Origin: JAUILH01 sp965230535
GTDB lineage: Bacteria > Bacteroidota > Bacteroidia > Flavobacteriales_D > JAUILH01
Assembly (NCBI GenBank): GCA_965230535.1
Contig: OZ246010.1
Location: forward strand, 1,612,001-1,676,000
DNA length: 64,000 bases
Direction: 5' to 3'
The notes beneath the pieces are model-generated. The model saw only the letters and a program-made list of their open reading frames with translations. It ran no database searches and was not told the origin of the DNA. Of this stretch, positions 9,564 to 18,824 are shown piece after piece (the first letter of the stretch is position 1; every line of letters begins with the position of its first letter). A program made the position numbers and the translations under genes.

Positions 9564-12257
9564 CTACTCAAATATGACCGTCATTTCAACACGTCTGTTT
9601 TTCTGACGACCTTCCTTGGTATCGTTATCAGCAATTGGCTTTTCTTCACCGAAGAATTTGACAACTAAATTGTCTTCTTTAACACCATTCTGATTTAGAT
9701 ATAATGATACTGCCTGAGCACGTTTCTTAGACAGAGCCAGGTTAGAACTTGCCGCACCAACGTTATCTGTGTGACCGGCAATTTCCAATTTCCATGTAGG
9801 TCTGTCAACCAAGAGAGATGCCAATGAATCCAAGGATTCGTAAGAACTCTCTTCTATAATCGCGCTTCCCGTTTTGAACTCCAGATTATCGAATGCCGCA
9901 TCCAAAATTTTCTGGATATGCTCATCGATCTTAGGACAACCGTTGTTATCCTTAGGTCCAGGAGTATTCACACAGTCATCGTCCTTATCAAGTACACCAT
10001 CTTTATCGGTATCTGCGTAAGGACATCCTTTATTTGATTTTGGTCCCGGGTTATTAGGACAAGCATCATCTTTATCTAAAATACCATCCTTGTCTGTATC
10101 CGGCCATGGACATCCGCGATTTTCCTGCGGTCCTGCTACTTCAGGACAATTATCCACGAAATCGAACAATCCGTCTTTATCTGTATCCGGGCAACCTTCG
10201 TTTTCAACAGGTCCGGCATGGTCAGGACATAAGTCATCACTGTCTCTTACACCATCCTGATCTCTATCCGGACAACCATTAAATTCTGCCAACCCTGGTT
10301 CATCCGGACAATCATCCAGCTTATCCATGATCTTATCGCCATCTCTGTCAGGACAGCCATTAAATTCAACCAAACCTGAATCAAGCGCACAGCTATCCAA
10401 TTTATCCATGATACCATCCATATCCGTATCAGGACAACCATTAAACTGAACAAGACCTGAATCCCGAGGGCAATCATCTAACTTGTCAATGATCTGATCG
10501 TTGTCTGAGTCAGGGCAACCATGGAATTCTTTAGTTCCAGGATCATAAATACAGCTGTCTTTCGAATCCTGAATATGGTCACCATCTGTATCAGGACAAC
10601 CTTTGAATTCCCATACTCCTGGTACATCAATACAACCTTCTTCTTTTCTGTTTCCGCTTTCCTTTCTCAATTCTCTTCTATGCTTCTTCTCTACTTTATC
10701 AGAAACTTTATCGCCATCTCTATCGTGCGGATGAGGTTGTGGAATTGGAATTTTCAGGGCAGCATACACATCTGCTCCTCTAAGCTTCCAGTCTTTTCCA
10801 GGAGCCAGGAAAGGTTTAATGTCTGCCGTTCCAATAAATAGTGGCCCTATTCTTAAACCTACACCTGTTCTAAAGCCAACATATTCACCGTAAGAAATGG
10901 GAATGGTAGCTCCAAACCATCTGTGATCAAACCTTGGAGAGAATGCAATATGAGATCCGTAAGTGGTTTTATGCGCATCCTTTTTCATCTGAAAAGCAAC
11001 AGATCCATCAAGATTCAAGTAAAACAATGGGTGAATTTCATAATCCAGGTTGAAGTTCAATGCAGTTGGCAGGTTCATGAAATAAGTTCCCTTATCATCT
11101 ATATAACTTAACTGCCCCTCATTTTCCAATCTGATAATGGTGCTATCAAAAGATCTAAACCCTGAAACATCACCAAATGCTGAATCAATGTCTAGAACAT
11201 TGGCATTCATACGGAAGTTTCTACTCAACTCACCTTTTGTGTAGCGCATCCCTCCAATATCTGAAACAGAAAATGCAGCTCTCAATTTATACTTATTCTC
11301 ATCACGTCTCCATAAGTTGGTTTCCCCATCCATGTCGTACTTATGTTTTTTCCAGTCGGGTCTCCATTCGTACACCCCACCAATGTCAAACCCAAGTCCG
11401 AGTTTAGAGTTTCTTTTAAAGAAATCGCTCATAATGTTATTCACGGTAACCTCTTTCATACCCGTGGTATAGTCATCCAATATTTCGGAATAACCATATT
11501 CAAAATCTCCGCGAATGTATGCGGCTGTATCGGCGTTACTAAACTCGTAATCTACCTTATCTGTGTAGACGTAGGCAGAAGCAATTCCATTAAGCAATTT
11601 TACTTTTAATCCAGCTTTCAAAAAGTGTTCTTCATCATCCATGAAGACCTGCGCATAACTGAAATTAAATTCATTCCACGAGTTATATGAAATATTAAGA
11701 AGTTGGTCGTCCAAATCAATATTCCAAAGAGACGGATAATCAAGTTCTGTCCTGGATAAATCAATGATATTTTCAGAAACATCATCAATATTAAGCATGG
11801 TTCTATGTTTAAACCCAAATCCAATGGCCTTAGTCTCACTTAGTGTCACCAAGGTATTAAGCACATCAATATTTAAGTTGACATAGGCATTTCTGTCCTT
11901 ACCTTTTGGATTATCAAATGTAAAGAAGTTACCGCCTCTGGATCGATAGTAATCCGTTGAATCATAGGTAGCAATTGTACCAAAGTTTGGACTTTTTGTA
12001 AAATTCGTATCCGTAAAGGACGCTTTCCAGCCTCCCGGCATGTTCATAGGATTCATATAAAGGTGGTTATTGTAACCAGCGAATTGAAACCCAAAAAACA
12101 GAACGTCAACCTTCTCACGGTTATCAACTAAAAAACCGGGATTTTTGTCGGCTTGCATCACTCCGGAGTAATCACTCTGTGTCAGGCCTAGATAATGTTG
12201 GGAAAATAAAAATGTAGGGAGCAACCCCACAATGCAGCTCAGTAAAATTTTTTTCAT
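9564..12257 (-). CDS. OmpA-family outer-membrane protein with DUF5723-like barrel and about nine TSP3 repeats
   Basis: 897 residues from the ATG at 12257 (MKKILLSCIVGLLPTFLFSQ is the signal peptide; an ATG 18 bases upstream only adds MLYRIT). Residues 25-510 look like an outer-membrane beta-barrel of the DUF5723 type found in Bacteroidota. Residues about 511-774 are calcium-binding thrombospondin type 3 repeats (GCPDTDxDGxxDxxDxCP). The C-terminus is an OmpA-like peptidoglycan-binding domain with IAGHTDNVGAASSNLALSKK and RAQAVSLYLNQNGV. It probably links outer membrane and cell wall. A paralogue lies at 16286-18769, beyond the phosphatase and WG genes. Confidence 0.92.
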   Translation of the reverse strand: MKKILLSCIVGLLPTFLFSQHYLGLTQSDYSGVMQADKNPGFLVDNREKVDVLFFGFQFAGYNNHLYMNPMNMPGGWKASFTDTNFTKSPNFGTIATYDSTDYYRSRGGNFFTFDNPKGKDRNAYVNLNIDVLNTLVTLSETKAIGFGFKHRTMLNIDDVSENIIDLSRTELDYPSLWNIDLDDQLLNISYNSWNEFNFSYAQVFMDDEEHFLKAGLKVKLLNGIASAYVYTDKVDYEFSNADTAAYIRGDFEYGYSEILDDYTTGMKEVTVNNIMSDFFKRNSKLGLGFDIGGVYEWRPDWKKHKYDMDGETNLWRRDENKYKLRAAFSVSDIGGMRYTKGELSRNFRMNANVLDIDSAFGDVSGFRSFDSTIIRLENEGQLSYIDDKGTYFMNLPTALNFNLDYEIHPLFYLNLDGSVAFQMKKDAHKTTYGSHIAFSPRFDHRWFGATIPISYGEYVGFRTGVGLRIGPLFIGTADIKPFLAPGKDWKLRGADVYAALKIPIPQPHPHDRDGDKVSDKVEKKHRRELRKESGNRKEEGCIDVPGVWEFKGCPDTDGDHIQDSKDSCIYDPGTKEFHGCPDSDNDQIIDKLDDCPRDSGLVQFNGCPDTDMDGIMDKLDSCALDSGLVEFNGCPDRDGDKIMDKLDDCPDEPGLAEFNGCPDRDQDGVRDSDDLCPDHAGPVENEGCPDTDKDGLFDFVDNCPEVAGPQENRGCPWPDTDKDGILDKDDACPNNPGPKSNKGCPYADTDKDGVLDKDDDCVNTPGPKDNNGCPKIDEHIQKILDAAFDNLEFKTGSAIIEESSYESLDSLASLLVDRPTWKLEIAGHTDNVGAASSNLALSKKRAQAVSLYLNQNGVKEDNLVVKFFGEEKPIADNDTKEGRQKNRRVEMTVIFE
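9935..10725 (-). repeat. tandem thrombospondin-3 coding repeats
   Basis: About nine diverged units of roughly 75-90 bp, each coding GCPDxDxDGxxDxxDxCPxxxG. They form a rigid calcium-binding stalk between barrel and OmpA domain. The units are related but not identical, so the array is old rather than freshly expanded. Confidence 0.8.
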
Positions 12258-12329
12258 GGTGATTCTGTATAGCAACTAATCTCTAACAAGGAACAAGAAA
12301 AAAAAACACTATACAAATTTTCTTTGATG

Positions 12330-12337
12330 CAAAATTA
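12330..12337 (-). promoter_or_regulatory. possible -7 element of the first OmpA gene
   Basis: TAATTTTG on the minus strand, an exact TAnnTTTG match about 72 nt before the ATG. It lies in the AT-rich divergent region shared with the phosphatase gene. Confidence 0.35.
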
Positions 12338-12417
12338 GAATGCCATCATAACGATTATATGGAATCCGGTCTTGAAAAACCACTTTATAAAAACCGTATT
12401 TTCGCAAAAACGCCATT

Positions 12418-14901
12418 TTGAAAAATATACTGCCATACTTGATCATTCTGCTGTCATTTGGGAATCTTTATGGACAAAATTCCAAAACAGATTCTTTGTT
12501 GCAGGAAATTCAAAAAAGTACTTCAGACACCAACAAAATAACACTTGGGACCCTGTACGGAAAAGCTCTCGGGACTGGGGAATTTGCCTTTTGGGATTCG
12601 TTATATAACAGTTCTCTCGAGACCAAATCTCCCGAACACATTGCATTGTGTACATACTGGAAGGGGTATGTCCGATTGAGAAAAGGTTTGCTCGAGGAGG
12701 GACTTGAGTTGATGCTGACCAACGAACAACAGTATAAAGACCTTAAACTACCAAACAAAAGAGCGAATACAATGGCGTTCATTGGCTACGCTTATCGCAA
12801 TTTAGGTAAGAATGATGACGCATTTAGATATTACCATTGGGGGCTCGACATTTATGAAGAGCAGGACAACATTGGTCAGATGGTTAGAATGGTCAACAAG
12901 CTGGCAGTGATGCATCAGGAGCTTGGTAACTCAGATAGTTCTCATTATTACTACAACCTGAATCTTGAACACCTTGAGAATACAGACCGAAAAGAAGATC
13001 TTGCGCAAACCTATGGCAACATTGGTACACTTTATGGCAGAGAAGGAGATTATATTAAATCGGTAGAATACGTTCTAAAGGCCATAAAGATTAGAGAAAG
13101 TACTGGTGACTGGAGGAATATCTCTACTAACTATATGAATCTCGGGTACTTGTTTCAACGTCAGGATGAATTTGATGAAGCGCTTAAATATTTTAGGAAA
13201 GCCCAGGAAGCAAACGCAAAAACATCTGATGATCGCGGTCTGCAGGAGGCCGCCATCTTACTGAATATTGGTTTTGTGAAAATGCGCCAAAAGAAGATTG
13301 ATGAAGCTTTTCCACTCGTGAGAAAGAGTCTGGACATTAGAGTAAAGGCACCTGATGAGCAGGGAATAGGATTTTCTGCCAACAATATGGGAAAACTTCA
13401 TCAAATGACGGGCGATAAGGACAGTGCGCTTTATTACTTCAGATGGGCTGAAAAACAATGGCGTTTGCTCAACTATAAGCAAGGATTGGTAGCCACTTTA
13501 CACAACATTGGCCACCTGGAACTTGAAGCCAATAACATTGCCGTAGCTCAGAAAATTGCCAATGAGTCTTATCAAATTGCTGAAGCCATTAATTTCCCTG
13601 ACAGAAAAAGAGATGCAGCAGAGTTGCTCATGGCTGTGTATCAAAAAACAGGAAACTGGATGAAGGCTTTTGAGATGCAAACTCTGGCAAGAACTCTGTC
13701 AGACAGTCTTAAGAGCGAAAGCATCAGAAAATCTTCTCTTCAACAAAGTATTCAGTACAAATTTGACATGGTCGCTGCCGCCGATAGTGTCCGTCATTTG
13801 GAAGAAAAGAAACAAGATTCATTAAAACTTAAAGCCCAGGAAGCTGAAACAGAACATCAACGGGTTGAAGCAAATTATCAGAAAAAACAAAAAAACTTCT
13901 TGTATGCCGGACTGGCTATTTTGGCGGTCTTGCTGGTTTTCATCTTCCAGAGATTTAAGGTTTCTCAGAAGCAAAAAGCCATTATTGAGACCCAAAAGAA
14001 AGAAGTTGAAGTTCAAAGAACGGAAGCTCAGATTCAAAAGGAATTGGTGGAAGAACGCAACAAGGAAATTCTTGATTCAATTACCTATGCGAAAAGAATT
14101 CAAGGGGCAATATTACCTCCTGACAAACTCGTGATGAGGTATCTTGAAGAGTCATTTATTCTGTACAAACCAAAAGACATTGTGGCCGGAGATTTTTACT
14201 GGATGGAACCTTTTGCCCAATCGGAAGAAATTTTGTTTGCAGCGGCTGACTGTACCGGACATGGTGTACCAGGAGCCATGGTGAGTGTCGTTTGTAACAA
14301 TGCCTTGAACAGATCTGTTAGAGAGTTTGGCCTGACAAATCCGGGTGCCATTCTTGACAAAACGAGAGAAATCGTTATCAGTGAATTCAGATCTGAAAAA
14401 AACAATACAGATAATATTGGTGAAGTAAAAGATGGGATGGACATTGCCCTTTGCAAACTCAACCCAAAAACTCGTGAATTAAGCTTTTCGGGCGCTAACA
14501 ACCCTGTTTGGATCGTTAGAAAAGGAGAGATTGAGTTAGAAGACATTGGTGTTCATGACAACCCGAAAACCGGGAAACTGATGCAAAATGGCTACACGCT
14601 TCTTGAAGTGAAAGGAAGTAAACAACCCATTGGTCAATTCGACCAGCAAAAAGAGTTTGAAACGCATCATTTTAAGCTTCAAAAAGGAGATACTGTCTAT
14701 ATTTTCTCTGATGGATTTGCCGACCAGTTTGGCGGCCCGAAAGGGAAAAAACTGAAAGCCAGTAATATGAAAAAATTGTTCCTGGGACTGCAGGAAGCAA
14801 GCCTTTCAAAACAAAAAGAAGCGCTTGAAAGCTCGTTTGAAGAATGGAGAGGTGATTTCGAGCAATTGGATGACATTTGTGTGATTGGCGTTCGCATTTA
14901 A
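12418..14901 (+). CDS. membrane TPR sensor with SpoIIE-type serine phosphatase domain
   Basis: 827 residues starting at a TTG. An in-frame stop lies 28 bases upstream with no ATG between, and the following 20 residues form a good signal peptide (NILPYLIILLSFGNLYGQ). Residues about 80-430 are TPR units in the periplasm. A transmembrane helix follows at about 493-513 (FLYAGLAILAVLLVFIF), then a coiled coil and a cytoplasmic PP2C/SpoIIE domain with GDFYWMEPF, AADCTGHGVPGAMVS, DGMDIALCKL and IFSDGFADQFGG. The metal-binding aspartates are present. This architecture is a transmembrane regulator that dephosphorylates an anti-sigma antagonist or similar target. No STAS partner is nearby. It lies between two OmpA paralogues. 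Confidence 0.9.
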   Translation: MKNILPYLIILLSFGNLYGQNSKTDSLLQEIQKSTSDTNKITLGTLYGKALGTGEFAFWDSLYNSSLETKSPEHIALCTYWKGYVRLRKGLLEEGLELMLTNEQQYKDLKLPNKRANTMAFIGYAYRNLGKNDDAFRYYHWGLDIYEEQDNIGQMVRMVNKLAVMHQELGNSDSSHYYYNLNLEHLENTDRKEDLAQTYGNIGTLYGREGDYIKSVEYVLKAIKIRESTGDWRNISTNYMNLGYLFQRQDEFDEALKYFRKAQEANAKTSDDRGLQEAAILLNIGFVKMRQKKIDEAFPLVRKSLDIRVKAPDEQGIGFSANNMGKLHQMTGDKDSALYYFRWAEKQWRLLNYKQGLVATLHNIGHLELEANNIAVAQKIANESYQIAEAINFPDRKRDAAELLMAVYQKTGNWMKAFEMQTLARTLSDSLKSESIRKSSLQQSIQYKFDMVAAADSVRHLEEKKQDSLKLKAQEAETEHQRVEANYQKKQKNFLYAGLAILAVLLVFIFQRFKVSQKQKAIIETQKKEVEVQRTEAQIQKELVEERNKEILDSITYAKRIQGAILPPDKLVMRYLEESFILYKPKDIVAGDFYWMEPFAQSEEILFAAADCTGHGVPGAMVSVVCNNALNRSVREFGLTNPGAILDKTREIVISEFRSEKNNTDNIGEVKDGMDIALCKLNPKTRELSFSGANNPVWIVRKGEIELEDIGVHDNPKTGKLMQNGYTLLEVKGSKQPIGQFDQQKEFETHHFKLQKGDTVYIFSDGFADQFGGPKGKKLKASNMKKLFLGLQEASLSKQKEALESSFEEWRGDFEQLDDICVIGVRI

Positions 14902-14967
14902 TGCTACGGCCAACTCGGTAGGTCTTCGCTCCTAAAAGATTTTTCCAGCCACGTTTCAGTCGGTTTT

Positions 14968-15009
14968 ATCAATTAAAGCTCACTTGCTTTAGTCAACTGA
15001 TTAATTGAT
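14968..15009. other. nested inverted repeat after the phosphatase gene
   Basis: ATCAATTAA (14968-14976) pairs perfectly with TTAATTGAT (15001-15009). Inside, AAAGC and GCTTT form a second stem with a 6-nt loop. There is no T-run. It could be a regulatory or 3'-end structure between the phosphatase and WG-repeat genes; function unknown. Confidence 0.3.
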
Positions 15010-15049
15010 ATTTGGCATATTAATTGTCTAAAAGACCGAAACTACTTTT

Positions 15050-16279
15050 ATGAAATCACTACACATTATTATAGCCCTTACGCTTCTTTCTTTTAACCTA
15101 AGCGCACAGAAAAACAAACGACACTACGCCTTCATCAACACCAAAGGTGAAGTAGTGATTGATACAGATTATAAATGGGTCGATGACTTTCACAATGGAA
15201 GAGCGCAATTCAAAAAAGTGGTTGTGATTGGAAACAAAGGTTATTACAACTATGGCTTTATTGACAAGACCGGAAAAGAGGTAATTCCTGCCATCTATGA
15301 AAAAGTGTATGAGTTTAAAGCAGATGTTACCTGGGCAAAGAAGCGTGGAGAAGATAAATTCATTCTGATTGATAAAAACGGAAAGCAGATCGGGACTCAT
15401 TCATGGGATGCGGTTGGTTACTGGTTTGAAGGCATGTGTCAGGTAAAAGTAGCCTGGGATGATCCTAATCGTTATTCCGGGACTTCATACAAAGAAGGTT
15501 TCGTCAATAAAAAAGGGGAAATCATCATTGATCCTAAAGACGGTTATTTTGGAAGTGGTTTTTATAAAGAAGGCTTGGTATGCTTAACACAAGAAGGCAA
15601 AGGCTATGGTTTTCTTGATAAAGAAGGGAAAGTTGTGATTCCCTTGATGTACAATCAGGGAGGTTCTTCTACATTTTATGGCGGACTGGCGAGAGCTAAA
15701 TCTAAGGGTAAAACAGGGCTTATCAACAGACAAAACGAATGGGTAGTTACTCCAAAATACAGTACCGTTTCAGGATTTGGAGACAGTCTGCTAACAGTCG
15801 CATTTGGATCCAGCTTCAACAATTTTGGCTACGTAAACTTTAAAAATGAGATTGTAATTAAAGGACAGTTCGATAGCGCGGAAAGTTTCAAGGGAGGATT
15901 TGCACGTGTAGAAAAAGACGGCAAGCAGGGAATTATCAATAAACAAGGAAAAGTGGTTGTACCGCTTGTGCACTATGCCATGTATAATGATATGGAAGAG
16001 AGCGGTTATTTCAAAGCTCTTAATGACAGAAAATTCACCTATTACAATAAAGACGGAAAAGAAATTACTGAAGTTGAAGCCAAATCAAAAGCCGGTTACA
16101 ACCATGGTATTTTTCCGGTACGTGAAGGCACAGAAAGAACCTGGCAATATTACAATGAAGCCGGAGAACTTATCTCAAACCACAAATTCTGCGGAGCAGG
16201 TGAGTTTTCTGAAGAGGGCTTGGCCCTTGTTCAATTATGCAGCGGTACAAACTACCCAAAAGGGAAGCTTATTGAATAA
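15050..16279 (+). CDS. secreted WG-repeat protein
   Basis: 409 residues with a signal peptide (MKSLHIIIALTLLSFNLSAQ). The rest is a series of WG/KWG beta repeats about 45-50 residues long, recognisable as YGFIDKTGKEVIPAIYEKV, YGFLDKEGKVVIPLMYNQG and QGIINKQGKVVVPLVHY. WG repeats are common in Bacteroidota and are thought to bind proteins or ligands; no enzymatic activity is known. It is convergent with the second OmpA gene, with only 6 bp between them. Confidence 0.88.
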   Translation: MKSLHIIIALTLLSFNLSAQKNKRHYAFINTKGEVVIDTDYKWVDDFHNGRAQFKKVVVIGNKGYYNYGFIDKTGKEVIPAIYEKVYEFKADVTWAKKRGEDKFILIDKNGKQIGTHSWDAVGYWFEGMCQVKVAWDDPNRYSGTSYKEGFVNKKGEIIIDPKDGYFGSGFYKEGLVCLTQEGKGYGFLDKEGKVVIPLMYNQGGSSTFYGGLARAKSKGKTGLINRQNEWVVTPKYSTVSGFGDSLLTVAFGSSFNNFGYVNFKNEIVIKGQFDSAESFKGGFARVEKDGKQGIINKQGKVVVPLVHYAMYNDMEESGYFKALNDRKFTYYNKDGKEITEVEAKSKAGYNHGIFPVREGTERTWQYYNEAGELISNHKFCGAGEFSEEGLALVQLCSGTNYPKGKLIE

Positions 16280-16285
16280 GCCCCC

Positions 16286-18769
16286 TTACTTCTGAATAAT
16301 GTTCATTTCCACACGACGGTTTTGCTGTCTTCCAGCTTCCGTGTTGTTGTCTCCAATTGGTTTGGACTGACCGAAGAACTTCACAATGATTCTGCCTTCA
16401 TCAACACCTTGCTGGGTTAAGTAGAACTTCACTGCATCAGCTCGTTTCTTCGATAGCATCAGGTTTTTAGCAGGGTTACCCACATTGTCTGTATGTCCTT
16501 CGATGGAAATTTTCCACTCTGACTTCTTCTTCAACAAGTCCGCCAACTCATGCAGAGATGGTAAAGAGCTCTTCTTAATGATTGCCTTAGCCGTTGCAAA
16601 CTCCAGGTTATCAAATGCTGTATTGAGGATTTCTTTCTCCTCTTCCTTCAGAATAACCAATTCAACTTCTTCTTCTTCCATCATAGTTAAGGTGGTCTCT
16701 GTAGATTCTAAATGACGGTAAACGAAGAAACCGGACTTCTCAAGAACCGCTTTAATATCATGGTCTCCATCTGCATTTCTAATCACCAGTTCCAAGTCTT
16801 CTTTGTCGTTTTCATCAAAGCCATCCAATAAGAACAGGTAAGTCGCATTCAGAGGTAAATTTCTAAAGACAAACTTGCCGTTTTCCCCCATTACCGCTGT
16901 CGCAATGATATTCCCCATTGGATCTACCAAATGCACTCTGATTCGCTCAGGACAACCAAAATTTCTTTCCGGACCGGCTTCTGTCGGGCAGTTATCTTCA
17001 GAATCAATGAGGCCATCGTTGTCACTATCAGGACAACCGTTGAACTTGGCCAAACCGAAGACGTCCGGACACTCATCTTCACTGTCCTTAATTCCATCTT
17101 TATCGGTATCAGGACAACCAGCTAAGCTGTCAATTCCAAACACCATAGGACATTCGTCTTCACTATCTTTAATCCCGTCTCTATCAGAATCAGGGCAACC
17201 TCCAAACTCAAGCAGACCGTGTTCTGCCGGACATTCATCTTCCGTATCAGGAATCAGGTCATTGTCTGAATCAGGACAACCTTTAAATGCCCATACACCA
17301 GGTACATCTATACAGTCATCAAACTTATCGGATACCTGATCGTTGTCCTTATCTTTAGGATCTCTGTGATAAATAGCAATTTTCGCTGCCAAATACACAT
17401 CTCCTCCGTATAAATCGCTTTTTGAAATAAGAGAACGGATGTCAGTTGTGCCAAGGAAAATAGGTCCCACGTGCACACCTAGTCCGGCTCTAAAACCTCC
17501 TGAGTACCTGCTATACGACATTGGTGCGGATACTCCCAAATAACGCCAGTCCCATCTTGGAATGACACTGAAGTTACTAACCGCATGAACTTTGTTTCTA
17601 TCCTGAAGGAACTGCAAAGCAATGTAGGCATTGGTTCCTATGTAAAAATCCTTCCAGATGTTGTAATCTGCCTCAATGTTAAATGCAGTTGGCAAGTTCA
17701 TTTTAAAGAACTCTTCATCGCCAGGGGATCTGGTAAACAGATTAAACAAAGTATCATCTAATTGACTAATTGAGAAAGTAGTATCTTCCAACAACTCTCT
17801 AATGTGCCAGTTATCTATATCCGCTTTAAAATCTCCACTTTTACCACCTTTTTCAAACTTGATTCTTCCAATATCGAGGGCAGATACCCCCACTCTAAAC
17901 TTGTATTTGTTAGGGTGCTTCTTCCAGATATTCTCATGTCCGTCCATGTCATACTTGTACTCTCTCCAGTTTGGTCTGAATTCGTAAACCACCCCAAGGT
18001 CTAGTCCTACTCCAAGTTTTGAACCTAACTCGTAAGTAAACTGATTCACACTTGGGTCAAAATTAGACGAGTGACCGTACTCTACATCAGAATCGAAAAT
18101 GTGCGTTGAATCGGCATTAGGGAAATTGTATTGAAGGTTTTCTACAAACATGTATGCTCCCTGAATTCCCTGAAGCAATTTCACTCTACCTCCAACTTTT
18201 AAGAAATGCTTTTCTTCATCCATCACAACTCTGGAATAACCAATACCATATTCCGCCCACATCATACTTTGGATACTAAACAGATCATTGGTCAGATTTT
18301 GGTTGTGCAATGAAGGGTACTCAAAGTCATTTACAATCAACCTGGCCATATCTTCCTCTACACCATCTACGTTCACAAATGTGCGCCATTTGGAAGTAAA
18401 CGCCATGGCTGCTTTATCACTCAAAGTAATCATAAAGGACGGCAACTGAATGTCCCAGTTAAAAAAGACAGATTTTGGATCTCCGTTATAATTCTGTCTT
18501 ACATTGTTATCCCAGAAAGTTGAATCCGTTTCCTCAAAAATCATTTGACGAATATTGGAAGAATTCATACTCAGAAAGTTGTTGTAAAAACCAACACTGG
18601 TCCCGAACAAATTCATGTCAAACTTCAGGCGATTGTCGGCAATGGAAGCCGGTTGCAATTCGAACCTGGTAATACCCGAATAATTGCTTTGATTGATTCC
18701 CAGAAAGTTCTGAGATTTTGCCGTAAGATTGGCTAAAACTAAAAAGCAGAAAAGTAAAGCTAAGCGCAT
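16286..18769 (-). CDS. OmpA-family outer-membrane protein with DUF5723-like barrel and five TSP3 repeats
   Basis: 827 residues, paralogue of the protein at 9564-12257. Signal peptide MRLALLFCFLVLANLTAKSQ; barrel domain to about residue 465; five thrombospondin-3 repeats at about 466-608; then a carboxypeptidase-regulatory-like Ig fold (HLVDPMGNIIATAVMGENGK) that its paralogue lacks; and an OmpA C-domain with EGHTDNVGNPAKNLMLSKK. Shared blocks such as YSxWxE, CIDVPGVWxFKGCPD and MNLPTAxN show duplication. Its likely role is an outer-membrane to peptidoglycan linker. Two -7 elements lie just upstream of the ATG. Confidence 0.92.
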   Translation of the reverse strand: MRLALLFCFLVLANLTAKSQNFLGINQSNYSGITRFELQPASIADNRLKFDMNLFGTSVGFYNNFLSMNSSNIRQMIFEETDSTFWDNNVRQNYNGDPKSVFFNWDIQLPSFMITLSDKAAMAFTSKWRTFVNVDGVEEDMARLIVNDFEYPSLHNQNLTNDLFSIQSMMWAEYGIGYSRVVMDEEKHFLKVGGRVKLLQGIQGAYMFVENLQYNFPNADSTHIFDSDVEYGHSSNFDPSVNQFTYELGSKLGVGLDLGVVYEFRPNWREYKYDMDGHENIWKKHPNKYKFRVGVSALDIGRIKFEKGGKSGDFKADIDNWHIRELLEDTTFSISQLDDTLFNLFTRSPGDEEFFKMNLPTAFNIEADYNIWKDFYIGTNAYIALQFLQDRNKVHAVSNFSVIPRWDWRYLGVSAPMSYSRYSGGFRAGLGVHVGPIFLGTTDIRSLISKSDLYGGDVYLAAKIAIYHRDPKDKDNDQVSDKFDDCIDVPGVWAFKGCPDSDNDLIPDTEDECPAEHGLLEFGGCPDSDRDGIKDSEDECPMVFGIDSLAGCPDTDKDGIKDSEDECPDVFGLAKFNGCPDSDNDGLIDSEDNCPTEAGPERNFGCPERIRVHLVDPMGNIIATAVMGENGKFVFRNLPLNATYLFLLDGFDENDKEDLELVIRNADGDHDIKAVLEKSGFFVYRHLESTETTLTMMEEEEVELVILKEEEKEILNTAFDNLEFATAKAIIKKSSLPSLHELADLLKKKSEWKISIEGHTDNVGNPAKNLMLSKKRADAVKFYLTQQGVDEGRIIVKFFGQSKPIGDNNTEAGRQQNRRVEMNIIQK
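16945..17370 (-). repeat. five TSP3 coding repeats
   Basis: Tandem units of about 80 bp coding CPDSDxDGIKDSEDECPxxxG, fewer than the nine in the paralogue. This suggests repeat gain or loss after gene duplication. Confidence 0.75.
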
Positions 18770-18774
18770 ACAAA

Positions 18775-18795
18775 CAAATTTAGCTCACAAAGGTA
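18775..18795 (-). promoter_or_regulatory. two overlapping-range -7 elements of the second OmpA gene
   Basis: TAAATTTG (18782-18775) ends 5 nt before the ATG. TACCTTTG (18795-18788) lies 13 bases further upstream. Both are exact TAnnTTTG matches. Confidence 0.4.
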
Positions 18796-18824
18796 ATTAT
18801 TGATCCTCAATAAATTGCAATCGT

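Noticed and set aside
9935..10725. Direct repeats that could be a CRISPR-like array
   Set aside because: They are codon-phased, diverged TSP3 coding units, without constant repeats and unique spacers.
16875..17339. Open frame of 154 codons on the plus strand, Ser/Pro-rich
   Set aside because: It is antisense to the TSP3 repeats of the second OmpA gene and repeats with their period; a shadow of a low-complexity coding region.
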